Assembly: GCA_035506435.1 (NCBI GenBank)
Contig: DATJPK010000010.1
Coordinates: forward strand, 1 to 25,569
Origin: JACTUA01 sp035506435
GTDB taxonomy: Archaea; Halobacteriota; Methanomicrobia; Methanomicrobiales; JACTUA01
DNA length: 25,569 nucleotides
Direction of reading: 5' to 3'
The notes under the pieces were generated by a model that was not told the origin of the DNA, did no database searches, and worked only from the letters and a program-made list of their open reading frames with translations. The number at the start of each line of letters is the position of its first letter. Positions within the stretch are counted from its first letter, which is position 1. The position numbers and the translations under genes were made by a program. Positions 1 to 7,728 of the stretch are shown here, in pieces.

Positions 1-1705
1 TCGCGACCACGTCCCCGGTATCCACGAAGATGTCAGTCACCTTCCCGTCCCTCGGGCTCGCGATGGGGTTCTCCATCTTCATGGCCTCGAGGACCATGAG
101 GGGGTCACCCTTCTTCACCGCCTCGCCGACACGGACGAGGACCTTGAGGACCATGCCCTGCATGTTGGAACGGATCCCGCCCTCGATCTCGCCCTTCGGG
201 GACTTCGCGGCGGGGGCTGCTCCGGCCTTTGCGATGACCGCGGTACCCCCGACCGAGACGATCCGGACCGAGTACACCTCGCCGTCCACCTCCACCTCCA
301 TCGCCGATGGCATCTCGGGGGCAGGGGCGCCTTGCGCGGGCACACGCTGGGGGAGGACCTCCTGCTTCTTCTCCCCCTTGAGGAACGCGGGGGCAATGGC
401 CGGGTAGAGGATGTAGGTGAGGACGTCCTCCTCCTTTTTCACGAGGCCGGCCGCCATTGCCTCCTTTTTCATGCTTTCGTAGATCGGTTCCAGGAGGTCT
501 GCGGGCCGGACGGTCACCACCTTCTCGTCGCCGATGATCTTCCGGCGGACCTCCTCGTTCACCGGCCCGGGGGGCTTCCCGTACAGGCCCCGGAGGTAGT
601 CACGCACCTCCTTTGTCACGTTCGTGTACCGTTCCCCGCCGATGAGGACGTTGAAGACCGCCTGGGTTCCCACGATCTGGGAGGTGGGGGTGACGAGGGG
701 CGGGTACCCGAGGTCCTCACGCACCCTCGGGATTTCCTGGTGAACGTCCTCTCTCCGGTTCAGCGCGTCCTGCTCCTTCAGCTGGGAGACCAGGTTCGAG
801 ATCATCCCGCCCGGGAGCTGGTAGAGGAGCACGTCGGAGTCCACCCGCTCGGAAATGGGGTCCAGGATCCCGAGGTACTTTTCCCGGATGGTGAGGCAGA
901 TGTTCCTCGCCTCCCGGAGGACGTGGAGGTCGATCCCGGTGTCCCGGTCGGTTCCCTCGACCGAGGCAACGATGCTCTCCGTCGGGGGCTGGCTCGTCCC
1001 CAGGGCGAAGGGGGACAGGGCCGTGTCGAGGATGTCCACGCCGGCCTCGATGGCCGCCTGGTACGACATGGGGGCGAGGCCCGCCGTCGAGTGGGAGTGG
1101 AGGTCCACGGGGAGCCCGGTTGCCTTCTTGATCCCGGTGACGAGTTCCCTCGTCGGCCCCGGCTTGATGAGCCCGGCCATGTCCTTGATGCAGATGGAGT
1201 CGCAGTCATGGCCCTTGAGATCCTCGGCCATCTTCACGAACTTCGGGATGGAGTGCACCGGCGATGTCGTGTAGCAGATGGCCCCCTGGAGGTGGGCCCC
1301 TGCCTTCTTCACCTCCTTCATCGCCTTTTTCATGTTCCGGACGTCGTTCAACGCGTCGAAGACCCGGAAGACCTCGACCCCCCGCCGGTGGGCCGCCGCC
1401 ACGAACTTCTCCACCACGTCGTCGGGGTAGTGCCGGTAGCCGACCAGGTTCTGCCCCCGGAGGAGCATCTGGATGGGGGTCTTCGGGAGGGCCTCGGAAA
1501 ATGCCGAGAGCCGGTCCCACGGGTCGTCGTTGCAGAACCGGATCGCCGTGTCGAAGGTCGCACCGCCCCATGCCTCCACCGACCAGAAGCCGGCCTTCTC
1601 GATGGCCCGGGCGAGGGGGAGGCTGTCCTCGGTCCGCAGGCGCGTCGCGATGAGGGACTGATGGGCGTCCCGCAGGGTGGTGTCCGTGATGTGCACTCTG
1701 TGCAT
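1..1705 (-). CDS. pycB: Pyruvate carboxylase subunit B (carboxyltransferase plus biotin carrier), 3' end cut by window edge
   Basis: Transfers the carboxyl group from carboxybiotin to pyruvate, giving oxaloacetate for the incomplete TCA cycle of methanogens. It partners a separate biotin carboxylase subunit (PycA) that is not in this window. 568 codons are visible and the stop lies just outside. The N-terminus carries the carboxyltransferase signature DTTLRDAHQS, followed by a TIM-barrel region (FRVFDALND, DLHSHSTAG). The C-terminus is a biotinyl domain with EAMKME, the predicted biotinylated lysine being K543 (bases 77-79). ATG at 1705 follows GGAGG with 3 nt spacing. It lies downstream of, and codirectional with, a biotin transporter and biotin ligase, which supports a biotin enzyme. 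Oxaloacetate decarboxylase alpha (OadA) has the same domains, but no membrane beta subunit is seen; the pyruvate carboxylase reading is inferred from methanogen physiology. Confidence 0.9.
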   Translation of the reverse strand, partial: MHRVHITDTTLRDAHQSLIATRLRTEDSLPLARAIEKAGFWSVEAWGGATFDTAIRFCNDDPWDRLSAFSEALPKTPIQMLLRGQNLVGYRHYPDDVVEKFVAAAHRRGVEVFRVFDALNDVRNMKKAMKEVKKAGAHLQGAICYTTSPVHSIPKFVKMAEDLKGHDCDSICIKDMAGLIKPGPTRELVTGIKKATGLPVDLHSHSTAGLAPMSYQAAIEAGVDILDTALSPFALGTSQPPTESIVASVEGTDRDTGIDLHVLREARNICLTIREKYLGILDPISERVDSDVLLYQLPGGMISNLVSQLKEQDALNRREDVHQEIPRVREDLGYPPLVTPTSQIVGTQAVFNVLIGGERYTNVTKEVRDYLRGLYGKPPGPVNEEVRRKIIGDEKVVTVRPADLLEPIYESMKKEAMAAGLVKKEEDVLTYILYPAIAPAFLKGEKKQEVLPQRVPAQGAPAPEMPSAMEVEVDGEVYSVRIVSVGGTAVIAKAGAAPAAKSPKGEIEGGIRSNMQGMVLKVLVRVGEAVKKGDPLMVLEAMKMENPIASPRDGKVTDIFVDTGDVVA

Positions 1706-1746
1706 AGTCCTCCGCAACGGGCCCGAATCGGCAGGCGGGCTCCGGG

Positions 1747-1794
1747 GTCTAAACCTTTGAAAAATGGATGGTGCAAGTATAAAAATTATCACTT
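1747..1794 (-). promoter_or_regulatory. Promoter and candidate operator of pycB
   Basis: The minus strand carries TTTTTATA (plus 1778-1785), a good archaeal TATA box. It would start transcription near 1756 and leave a leader of about 50 nt before the pycB ATG at 1705. An imperfect inverted repeat (AAGTATAA at 1775-1782 against TTATCACTT at 1786-1794) covers the TATA box. A half-site-like GTCTAAACC lies at 1747-1755. The promoter is well supported by position and sequence. Operator function, and any link to BirA, is inference. Confidence 0.55.
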
Positions 1795-2420
1795 CACGGT
1801 ACGAGGGCGGCGAGGGCGATTCCCACGGCGAGGACTGCCGCGGGGACATCCCAGGGCCCCCGGTCGAACCGGGGGCAGAGGCTTCCCCCGTACCGGTATC
1901 CCCGGACGGCAAGGACGTCCCCGAGGTCCCGGGCCCTGTCAAGCTCCCTTCTCACGAGTATGGCGAGGGCAGGGATAAGGGCCCGGAAGGTGACCCGGCC
2001 GGACTTCTGGCGCAGGGCGAGGAGGAGCATTGAGAGGTCGCGGTCGAGGACGTCGAGCGACTGGACCGCCATCTCGCCGACGAGACCGAGCTCGAACCCG
2101 GCCCCGTTCCCGAGGGCCCAGCTCCCGACGTCCAGGAGCTCCCCGCCCTTCCGTTCGGAGTACGCCCATGACGCGACGAGAAGGATGGCCGACAGCCGGA
2201 GGAGATACGAGAGGCCGTCCCCGCCGGAGAGGGTGGCAAGGGCCGCGGTCGCGAGGAGGAACACGACGAGGCCGAGGGCGGGCCGCCACCGGTCGTGGGG
2301 GAGCCTCCGGGGGGTGGCGATAAGCCACCAGCCAAGGGCGAGGAGGGCCCCCGGGATGCTCACGAAGGCCGCGGCCGAGAGGGCGACCGTCGAGAGGAGG
2401 ATCAGCCTCGGGTCCCGCAC
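1794..2420 (-). CDS. bioN: ECF transporter transmembrane coupling protein (EcfT/BioN type)
   Basis: Membrane scaffold that couples the two ATPases to the substrate-binding protein BioY for biotin uptake. 208 aa. Hydrophobic helices lie at about residues 6-36, 46-64, 69-86 and 190-208. A cytoplasmic region near 110-180 is rich in charged helices and contains LAVRGYRYGG (about 170-179), which resembles the A-R-G coupling motif of EcfT/CbiQ. The GTG at 2420 is chosen because GAGGGA sits about 5 nt upstream and the hydrophobic N-terminus begins there; the open frame runs further upstream but lies antiparallel to nothing and overlaps the preceding ATPase. It overlaps that ATPase gene by 19 nt. The assignment to biotin rests on adjacency to bioY and birA. 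Confidence 0.82.
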   Translation of the reverse strand: MRDPRLILLSTVALSAAAFVSIPGALLALGWWLIATPRRLPHDRWRPALGLVVFLLATAALATLSGGDGLSYLLRLSAILLVASWAYSERKGGELLDVGSWALGNGAGFELGLVGEMAVQSLDVLDRDLSMLLLALRQKSGRVTFRALIPALAILVRRELDRARDLGDVLAVRGYRYGGSLCPRFDRGPWDVPAAVLAVGIALAALVP

Positions 2421-3100
2421 ACCGCATCCCTCGCATCGCCGGGGGTTACGTTCGCCGGCACTTTGCCCTGTTCCAGGGCGGCCCGGATATACCGGGGTGG
2501 CCTCGACCACAGCCGGATCGCTTCGGGCACCCTCCCCAGGCCGGCCAGGCCGCCATCCCGGATCTCCCAGATCTCGTCCACCTTCGGCAGCTGTTCGTCC
2601 TCGTGGGTGAGGAGGATGGTAATCCCATTCCGCCGCTCGCCCAGCCGCCGGGAGAGTTCTGCCTTCCACCCGCAGTCGAGCGAGCTGTACGGCTCATCGA
2701 GGATCAGGAGGTCCGTCTCGCGGGCCAGGGCACAGGAAAGCACGAGGCGCTTCAGCTCACCGAGGCTGCATCGCAGGGGATCCTCCCCGCCCCTCCCGGC
2801 GAAGCCTGCGGCGGTGAGAACCGGTTCCGGGGAAAGGCCCCACGAAGCGACCTCCTCGTCGAGGGATCGCCCGGTAACGTGATACCCGGGGAATGGAAGG
2901 ACCAGCATGCGTGACCTGATCCCCTCGCAGGTGATCCTCCCCGACGAAGGGGAAAGCCCTCCAGCGAGGGCGAGGGCGAGGGTGGACTTCCCGCTCCCGA
3001 CCGGGCCCGTGACCAGGTGGACTCCCTCGCCGAAACTTCCGGATGCCCGGAGCCGGAACCCGCCCCGGGAGATCGCCACGTCTTCGAGGACGACCCTCAC
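2402..3100 (-). CDS. ECF transporter ATPase subunit (second of two)
   Basis: ABC-type ATPase energising the biotin ECF transporter. 232 aa from GTG 3100, chosen because it forms a GTGA overlap with the stop of the preceding ATPase and has GGTGG upstream; an in-frame GTG at 3109 is possible. Walker A is GPVGSGKST (about 32-40), Walker B is LLILDEP (about 131-137), and the H-loop histidine is kept (THED, H166). The signature is degenerate: CSLGEL (about 111-116) in place of LSGGQ. No clear Q-loop glutamine is seen in the PFPGYHVTG stretch. It is clearly paralogous to its neighbour, with which it probably forms a heterodimer. Confidence 0.85.
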   Translation of the reverse strand: MRVVLEDVAISRGGFRLRASGSFGEGVHLVTGPVGSGKSTLALALAGGLSPSSGRITCEGIRSRMLVLPFPGYHVTGRSLDEEVASWGLSPEPVLTAAGFAGRGGEDPLRCSLGELKRLVLSCALARETDLLILDEPYSSLDCGWKAELSRRLGERRNGITILLTHEDEQLPKVDEIWEIRDGGLAGLGRVPEAIRLWSRPPRYIRAALEQGKVPANVTPGDARDAVCGTRG

Positions 3101-3765
3101 CGGGACCACCCCGCCGGGGGCTGGAAAGGGGTCCCTGACAGGGCGGCAAAAACCGCCGCAGGGCTCCCCGAGTGAACGACCCGGCCGCCCTCGAGGTAGA
3201 GGACGGAGTCCGACCGGGCCGCGAGGTCCATCCGCTGGGTCGCGAACACGACGTGGAAGCAGGACGCCCGCCCGATGATCTCACGGAGGGCACCGGCACT
3301 CTCCCCATCGAGGCTCGAGTCCGTCTCGTCGAGAACAAGGATCGCCGGCCCTGACGCGAGGGCGGTTCCGAGTGCGACCTTCACCTTCTCGCCGGTGGAC
3401 AACTCCCCGGTCACCCGCCCGAGGAGATCGCCGATCCCGATCTCCGCTGCCACCGCCTCCACCCGTTTATCGACGAGGGGACTGGGGTCGTGCCGGAACC
3501 GGAGGGGGGCGGCGATCTCGTCGGAGACCCGGTGGAAGACCATATCCCGGTCCGGTTCCCCGCCGACCCATCCCACCTCGCGCAAGCGCGGCGGGAGCCC
3601 GTCGATGAGAATCTCCCCTGCCACCGGGAGATCGATCCCGGCGAGGAGCCGGAGGAGAGTGGTCTTCCCCCCGCCGTTCGGCCCGATGACCGCCACCCTC
3701 CCTTCGGGGATGAGGAGGTCCGGGATCGCGAGGATCCGGTGGACGACACCCCGGATGGTGATCAC
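3097..3765 (-). CDS. ECF transporter ATPase subunit (first of two)
   Basis: ABC-type ATPase, 222 aa, GTG start overlapping the bioY stop (GTGA). Walker A is GPNGGGKTT (28-36), the signature LSTGE (122-126) is near canonical, and Walker B is ILVLDET (142-148). Where the H-loop histidine is expected the sequence reads FATQRMD, so histidine is replaced by glutamine (Q177). Where ECF ATPases normally have a Q-loop such as VFQNPDDQ, this one has VGGEPDRD, lacking the glutamine. It therefore looks like the partner with a weakened catalytic site. Order bioY-A-A'-T with translational overlaps supports one dedicated transporter complex. Confidence 0.86.
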   Translation of the reverse strand: MITIRGVVHRILAIPDLLIPEGRVAVIGPNGGGKTTLLRLLAGIDLPVAGEILIDGLPPRLREVGWVGGEPDRDMVFHRVSDEIAAPLRFRHDPSPLVDKRVEAVAAEIGIGDLLGRVTGELSTGEKVKVALGTALASGPAILVLDETDSSLDGESAGALREIIGRASCFHVVFATQRMDLAARSDSVLYLEGGRVVHSGSPAAVFAALSGTPFQPPAGWSR

Positions 3766-4271
3766 GCGAGCCTCTCCCCCAGGAGGAAGACCCCGGCCGC
3801 CTTCAGGATGTCACCAGGAAGGAACGGCAGGACACCGACCAGCACCGCGGCCGGGAGGGTGAGGCCGGCCGACAGAAGCAGCCACGCGACCCCGCAGGCA
3901 TACACGGTGGCCGTCCCGGCCGCGAGCCCGGCGATACGGAGGACCCGCGACTTCCGCTCGTACGCGAGGCCCGCGATGGCGGCTGCCGGGATGAAGCCGA
4001 CGAGAAAACCCCCCGACGGGCCGAGGAGAACCCCGACCCCGGAGAGGCCGGCGTGGAAGACCGGGAGGTTCAGGGCACCGAGGAGAAGGTAGAGGGCAGC
4101 TGGGATGACCGCCCGGCGTTTCATGACGGGCGCCGCGAGGAGGAGGAAGAAGGTCTGGAGGGTGACGGGGACCAGGCCGACGGGGATGGCCACCCATGCG
4201 CCGGCAGCGAGGAGGGCGATGAAGGTCGCGGACTGGGCGAGGAGGAGGGTCCGCTCCGGGTTCCCGTGCAT
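3762..4271 (-). CDS. bioY: Biotin transporter substrate-binding protein BioY
   Basis: Integral membrane S component that binds biotin for the ECF transporter. 169 aa with about six hydrophobic segments. Recognisable BioY features are PVTLQTFF (35-42), GALNLPVF (65-72) followed by a glycine-rich GPSGGFLVGF (84-93), and a C-terminal LPGDILKA (151-158). It starts at ATG 4271, 3 nt after the birA stop, and its own stop overlaps the start of the first ATPase. Neighbouring biotin ligase and a biotin enzyme fit a salvage role. No biotin biosynthesis gene (bioA, B, D, F) is seen in the window. Confidence 0.93.
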   Translation of the reverse strand: MHGNPERTLLLAQSATFIALLAAGAWVAIPVGLVPVTLQTFFLLLAAPVMKRRAVIPAALYLLLGALNLPVFHAGLSGVGVLLGPSGGFLVGFIPAAAIAGLAYERKSRVLRIAGLAAGTATVYACGVAWLLLSAGLTLPAAVLVGVLPFLPGDILKAAGVFLLGERLA

Positions 4272-4274
4272 GGT

Positions 4275-5255
4275 TCAGATGTGGCGGCAGTCCCCGGCGA
4301 TGACCCGCTCGGTCGCCCCCGTCTCCTTCCTGACGAGGAGGGCCCCGAACTCGTCGATGTCCACCGCCTCGCCCTCGAAGCTCTTTGCAAGGGTGGTGAT
4401 CCGGACCCGGTGCCCGAGGGTGGCAGAAAGGCTCCGCCATTCCCGGGCCATGGCCTCGAACTCGCCATCCTCGAGAAGGTCGTACCGGCGCTCGAACTCG
4501 CGGAGCACCGTCGCGAGGAGGGCCGACCGGTCCACCTCCTTCCCGAGCTCGGCCGAGAGGGAGGTGACGGTCGCCCGGAGGTCGGCGGGCAGGTGGTCAG
4601 GCGCGATATTCGCGTCGATCCCGATCCCGAGGAGGGTGTAGTTCACCGCCGCGTTCTCGGCGGAGAGCTCGAGGAGGAGGCCGGCCACCTTCCTGTCGCC
4701 GATCAGGATGTCGTTCGGCCACTTGATGAGCGCCCCGATGTCGAGATCCTTCCGGATGGCGCGGGCAACGGCGACGGCCGCGGCCATGGTCACCATGAAG
4801 ACCCGGTCGATGGGAATCTTCGGTGCAAGGATGGTGGTCGTCCAGATCCCGCCCGGGGGAGAGGCCCATGCCCGCCCGAGCCTCCCCTGGCCGCCGGTCT
4901 GTTCCTCGGCGATGAGGAGCATGCCGTGGAGCCGGGCGGCGTCCTCCCGGCAGAGCATGTCCCGGGCAGCCCAGGTCGTGGACTCGGTCTTCGCGAAGTA
5001 CTTCATCCGGCGGCCGATCACCTTCGTCCCGAGCCGGGCCTGGATCTCGTAGGGGAGAAGCCGGGTCGACCGCCGCTGGAGCTGGTACAGGTCCTTCCTT
5101 GGCTCGGCGATGGTATAGCCAAGCTGCCTGAGGTGGTCAACCGACTCGGCCACCTGGCTTTTCGGGATCCCGAGCGAGGCGGTGATGGTATCGGCGGGGG
5201 CGCTCCCGCCTCCGTCGTCGATGACCCTGAGCACCCGGTAGGCCGGATCGTCCAC
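4275..5255 (-). CDS. birA: Biotin-[acetyl-CoA-carboxylase/PycB] ligase with N-terminal HTH (BirA)
   Basis: Activates biotin with ATP and attaches it to the PycB lysine. 326 aa, the length of bifunctional BirA. An N-terminal winged helix (about 5-60) is followed by the catalytic domain with ESTT (91-94), EEQTGGQGRLGRAWASP (117-133), KWPND (178-182) and GDRKVAGLLLE (186-196), then a C-terminal SH3-like domain. The biotin-binding loop reads GGQGRLG where GRGRRG is usual, so one arginine is glutamine. GTG start with GAGGTG upstream, 4 nt after the preceding stop. The HTH suggests it may also repress biotin genes; this is known for bacterial BirA and inferred here. Confidence 0.93.
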   Translation of the reverse strand: MDDPAYRVLRVIDDGGGSAPADTITASLGIPKSQVAESVDHLRQLGYTIAEPRKDLYQLQRRSTRLLPYEIQARLGTKVIGRRMKYFAKTESTTWAARDMLCREDAARLHGMLLIAEEQTGGQGRLGRAWASPPGGIWTTTILAPKIPIDRVFMVTMAAAVAVARAIRKDLDIGALIKWPNDILIGDRKVAGLLLELSAENAAVNYTLLGIGIDANIAPDHLPADLRATVTSLSAELGKEVDRSALLATVLREFERRYDLLEDGEFEAMAREWRSLSATLGHRVRITTLAKSFEGEAVDIDEFGALLVRKETGATERVIAGDCRHI

Positions 5256-5259
5256 GGGG

Positions 5260-5697
5260 TCACCTCTTTGCGCCGACCTGCTCGGTGGGAAGGGGGCAGG
5301 GGTCCTTCCCGCAGATCTGCTTCATGATGGCGCTCTGGTGCTCCATGAGGGTCGCGAGGTCGAAGATGCCGGTGATATCGACGACGCCAATGGCCCCGAC
5401 GGCCTCGCCCTTCCCGTCACGCACGGGGGCGACGGTCACCGGTACCCCTTTGTACGCACCGGTCTTCGGGGTCGTCCTCCGGATCTCGTTCATCCTGATC
5501 GCCTCCTCGAGGACGGGACCGGTGTATCCCTCGTCGAGGATATGCCCCTCCTCGATCCTGATGCCCGGGCGGTCACGGGACCGGGCGGTAACGGGGAGCC
5601 GGTTCAGGATATCGTGGAGGGCGAGGAGGAGCGGTTTCCAGTCCTCCGCCGTGGAGCCTGCCGAGATGACGGGGTCTCTCATGACCTTCCTCACCAT
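5260..5697 (-). CDS. Conserved archaeal protein, DUF2111-like
   Basis: 145 aa, unknown function. It resembles a methanogen family I recall as DUF2111: AEDWKPLLLALHDI near the N-terminus, then TGPVLEEAIR, VTVAPVRDGKGEAVGAIGVVD, a short stretch shaped like a small-molecule sensing (PAS/GAF-like) core, and a C-terminal cysteine pair in CGKDPCPLP. No membrane segment. Start choice is between ATG 5697 and ATG 5682; the latter has GAGG 6 nt upstream. It sits 14 nt after the amidotransferase-fold gene and 4 nt before birA, so it is probably cotranscribed with both. Family name from memory. Confidence 0.7.
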   Translation of the reverse strand: MVRKVMRDPVISAGSTAEDWKPLLLALHDILNRLPVTARSRDRPGIRIEEGHILDEGYTGPVLEEAIRMNEIRRTTPKTGAYKGVPVTVAPVRDGKGEAVGAIGVVDITGIFDLATLMEHQSAIMKQICGKDPCPLPTEQVGAKR

Positions 5698-5711
5698 CTC
5701 TCTCCCATCCC

Positions 5712-6290
5712 CTACAATAAGGCTTCCTCATCGCCGCAGGAGAAGGAGGCGAGGAAGGACCGGGAAGGGTACTCGTGAACGGTCGTGGCGAGGACGAGGC
5801 CCTTCCCCACGGCCTTCTCCACGACGACCGCCCCGCCGCCATCGGCGGTCGCCACGGTCGTCCCGTCGTGCTCCGGGAAGGTGCCGTCGCACGGGACAGT
5901 GCCGGGGTCGTACCCCTCGATGAGGCACACCCAGGGGCTCCCGGGGGCGAATGCGATGGACCGGACGGAGTAGTCGTGCCGGTAGGTGAGCCGGAACGGG
6001 AGCCAGTCGTAGGCATCCGGCCGCTCGTCGGCCGCCCCGAAGACGAGGATCCTCCCCCCGGCCTCGAGGAACCGCTCGATCCGGCCCGACGAGGCCCGGA
6101 GGGCGGGGAGCAGCCGGGAGTACTGCGGGTTCCCGAACCCCGTCGGGATGACGACCGCGGTGAACCGGCCCCGGTAGAAGGGCGAGGCGAGGAGCTGGGG
6201 GGTGACGAGCTCGCAGCTGGCGCCACATTCCTCGATGAGCCGGGTGAAGATCTGGGGCGAGTCCCAGAGGAACCCGGTCCGGCGGATCAC
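5712..6290 (-). CDS. Conserved protein with class I amidotransferase-like fold
   Basis: 192 aa, unknown function. GTG start overlapping the RtcB stop by 4 nt (GTGA). The first half alternates strand and helix in the manner of a GATase1/flavodoxin-type domain: TAVVIPTGFGNP (about 44-55), then a helix and GGRILVFGAADE (about 78-89). The later SPWVCLIEGYDPG, DGTTVATADGGGAVVVEKAVGKG and LVLATTVHEYPS resemble the end of such a domain, where a nucleophile-histidine pair would sit. I see no obvious GxCxG nucleophile elbow, so glutaminase activity is doubtful. Overlap with rtcB suggests a linked role. Confidence 0.65.
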   Translation of the reverse strand: MIRRTGFLWDSPQIFTRLIEECGASCELVTPQLLASPFYRGRFTAVVIPTGFGNPQYSRLLPALRASSGRIERFLEAGGRILVFGAADERPDAYDWLPFRLTYRHDYSVRSIAFAPGSPWVCLIEGYDPGTVPCDGTFPEHDGTTVATADGGGAVVVEKAVGKGLVLATTVHEYPSRSFLASFSCGDEEALL

Positions 6291-7720
6291 CCCTTGATCA
6301 CCCCGAGGGGGACGAGCTTTGCCACGAGCCGTGAGATCCCGACCGCGTCGACCACCCGGACCACCTCCTCGGAAGGCTTGTACACCGCCGGTGCCTCCTC
6401 GGCTATGGAGGCCTCCGACGGGGCCTTCACGATGATCCCCTGCTCTGCGAGCTGGTCCCGGATGTCCTTCCCCCGCACACCCTTTTTCGCCTGGGTGCGG
6501 GAGGTCACCCGGCCGGCCCCGTGGCAGGTGGAGCCGAAGGTCTTCTCCATCGCGACCTTCGTCCCGCAGAGGAGGAAGGACGGGGTTCCCATGGAGCCGG
6601 GGATGATGACCGGCTGGCCGGTCTCTGCAAACTCCGCCGGGAGGTCCGGGGAGCCCGGCCCGAAGGCACGTGTCGCCCCCTTCCGGTGGACGCAGAGCTG
6701 GGTCTCCTTCCCGTCGACGGTATGGACCTCCATCTTCGCGACGTTGTGGCAGACGTCGTACACGAGGGGCATGCTCTCTGCGGAGATCCCGTAGAGCTTC
6801 GAGAGCACCTTCCGGGTGAGGTCGGTGATCACCTGCCGGTTCGCCCAGGCATAGTTCGCCGCGGCGGCCATCCCGCCGAAGTAGGCCTTCCCCTCGGGAG
6901 AGGCGACGGGTGCGCAGGCCAGCTGCCGGTCGGGGAGGGTGATCCCGTACTTCTTCGTCGCGGTCTCGAGGGCCCTCAGGTGGTCGGTGCAGACCTGGTG
7001 GCCGAGGCCCCGGGAGCCGCAGTGGATCATGACGGTAACCTGCCCGCGTTCCACGCCCAAGATGGCAGCGGCTTTCTGGTCATAGACCTCCTTCACCTCC
7101 TGGATTTCAAGGAAGTGGTTCCCCGACCCGAGAGTGCCCGACTGGGGGAAGCCCCGCTGCTTCGCCTTCTGGCTCACCTGCGAGGGGTCGGCCCCCTTCA
7201 TCGCCCCCCGTTCCTCGCACCGGTCGATGTCCCGGGCCACCCCGTACCCGTGCTCGACAGCCCAGCGGGAGCCCGAGACCATCATCTCCTCCAGCTCCCG
7301 GTTCGAGAGCCGGAGGGGGGCCTTCGCCCCGACGCCCGTCGGCACCGCGTCATAGAGCCGCTCCACGAGCTCCCGCCGGTTCGCGAGGTCCTTCACGGCG
7401 AGGGGGGTCGCGAGGAGCCGGACGCCGCAGTTGATGTCAAAGCCGACTCCCCCCGGGGAGATGACCCCCGTCGAGATATCAAAGGCCGCGACGCCCCCGA
7501 TGGGGAATCCGTAGCCCCAGTGGATATCCGGCATGGCGAGCGCGTTCTTCACGATGCCCGGCATCGTCGCCACGTTCGCGAGCTGCTGGATTGCCCCCGG
7601 CTCAAGGCTCCTCCTCAGGCCCTCGGAGAGGAAGAACCGGCCGGGTACCCGCATGCCGGGGGTGAACCCGACGGGAACCTCCCACTCGAGGTCCGAGATC
7701 TGTTTTACCCCGTCACCCAT
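6287..7720 (-). CDS. rtcB: tRNA-splicing RNA ligase RtcB
   Basis: GTP- and Mn-dependent ligase that joins 2',3'-cyclic phosphate and 5'-OH RNA ends in tRNA splicing and RNA repair. 477 aa from ATG 7720, preferred for GAGGG at 5 nt; an in-frame GTG at 7732, overlapping the archease stop, would give 481 aa. Conserved blocks: PDIHWGYGFPIGG, GGVGFDINCGVRLL (metal-binding cysteine), GTLGSGNHFLE, VMIHCGSRGLGHQ, CHNVAKMEVH, HRKGATRAFGPG and CHGAGR. The histidine in CHGAGR matches the guanylylated H404 of the Pyrococcus horikoshii enzyme. No intein is visible. The archease gene directly upstream is the expected activating partner. Confidence 0.97.
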   Translation of the reverse strand: MGDGVKQISDLEWEVPVGFTPGMRVPGRFFLSEGLRRSLEPGAIQQLANVATMPGIVKNALAMPDIHWGYGFPIGGVAAFDISTGVISPGGVGFDINCGVRLLATPLAVKDLANRRELVERLYDAVPTGVGAKAPLRLSNRELEEMMVSGSRWAVEHGYGVARDIDRCEERGAMKGADPSQVSQKAKQRGFPQSGTLGSGNHFLEIQEVKEVYDQKAAAILGVERGQVTVMIHCGSRGLGHQVCTDHLRALETATKKYGITLPDRQLACAPVASPEGKAYFGGMAAAANYAWANRQVITDLTRKVLSKLYGISAESMPLVYDVCHNVAKMEVHTVDGKETQLCVHRKGATRAFGPGSPDLPAEFAETGQPVIIPGSMGTPSFLLCGTKVAMEKTFGSTCHGAGRVTSRTQAKKGVRGKDIRDQLAEQGIIVKAPSEASIAEEAPAVYKPSEEVVRVVDAVGISRLVAKLVPLGVIKG

Positions 7721-7728
7721 ACCATCCC

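Noticed and set aside
332..1978. A 548-codon plus-strand open frame opposite pycB
   Set aside because: It is the antisense image of a clear biotin enzyme in high-GC DNA, has arginine- and proline-rich nonsense composition, and extends past the gene end without a domain.
4053..5327. A 424-codon plus-strand open frame opposite birA
   Set aside because: Same type of antisense shadow; no recognisable domain, and birA explains the conservation.
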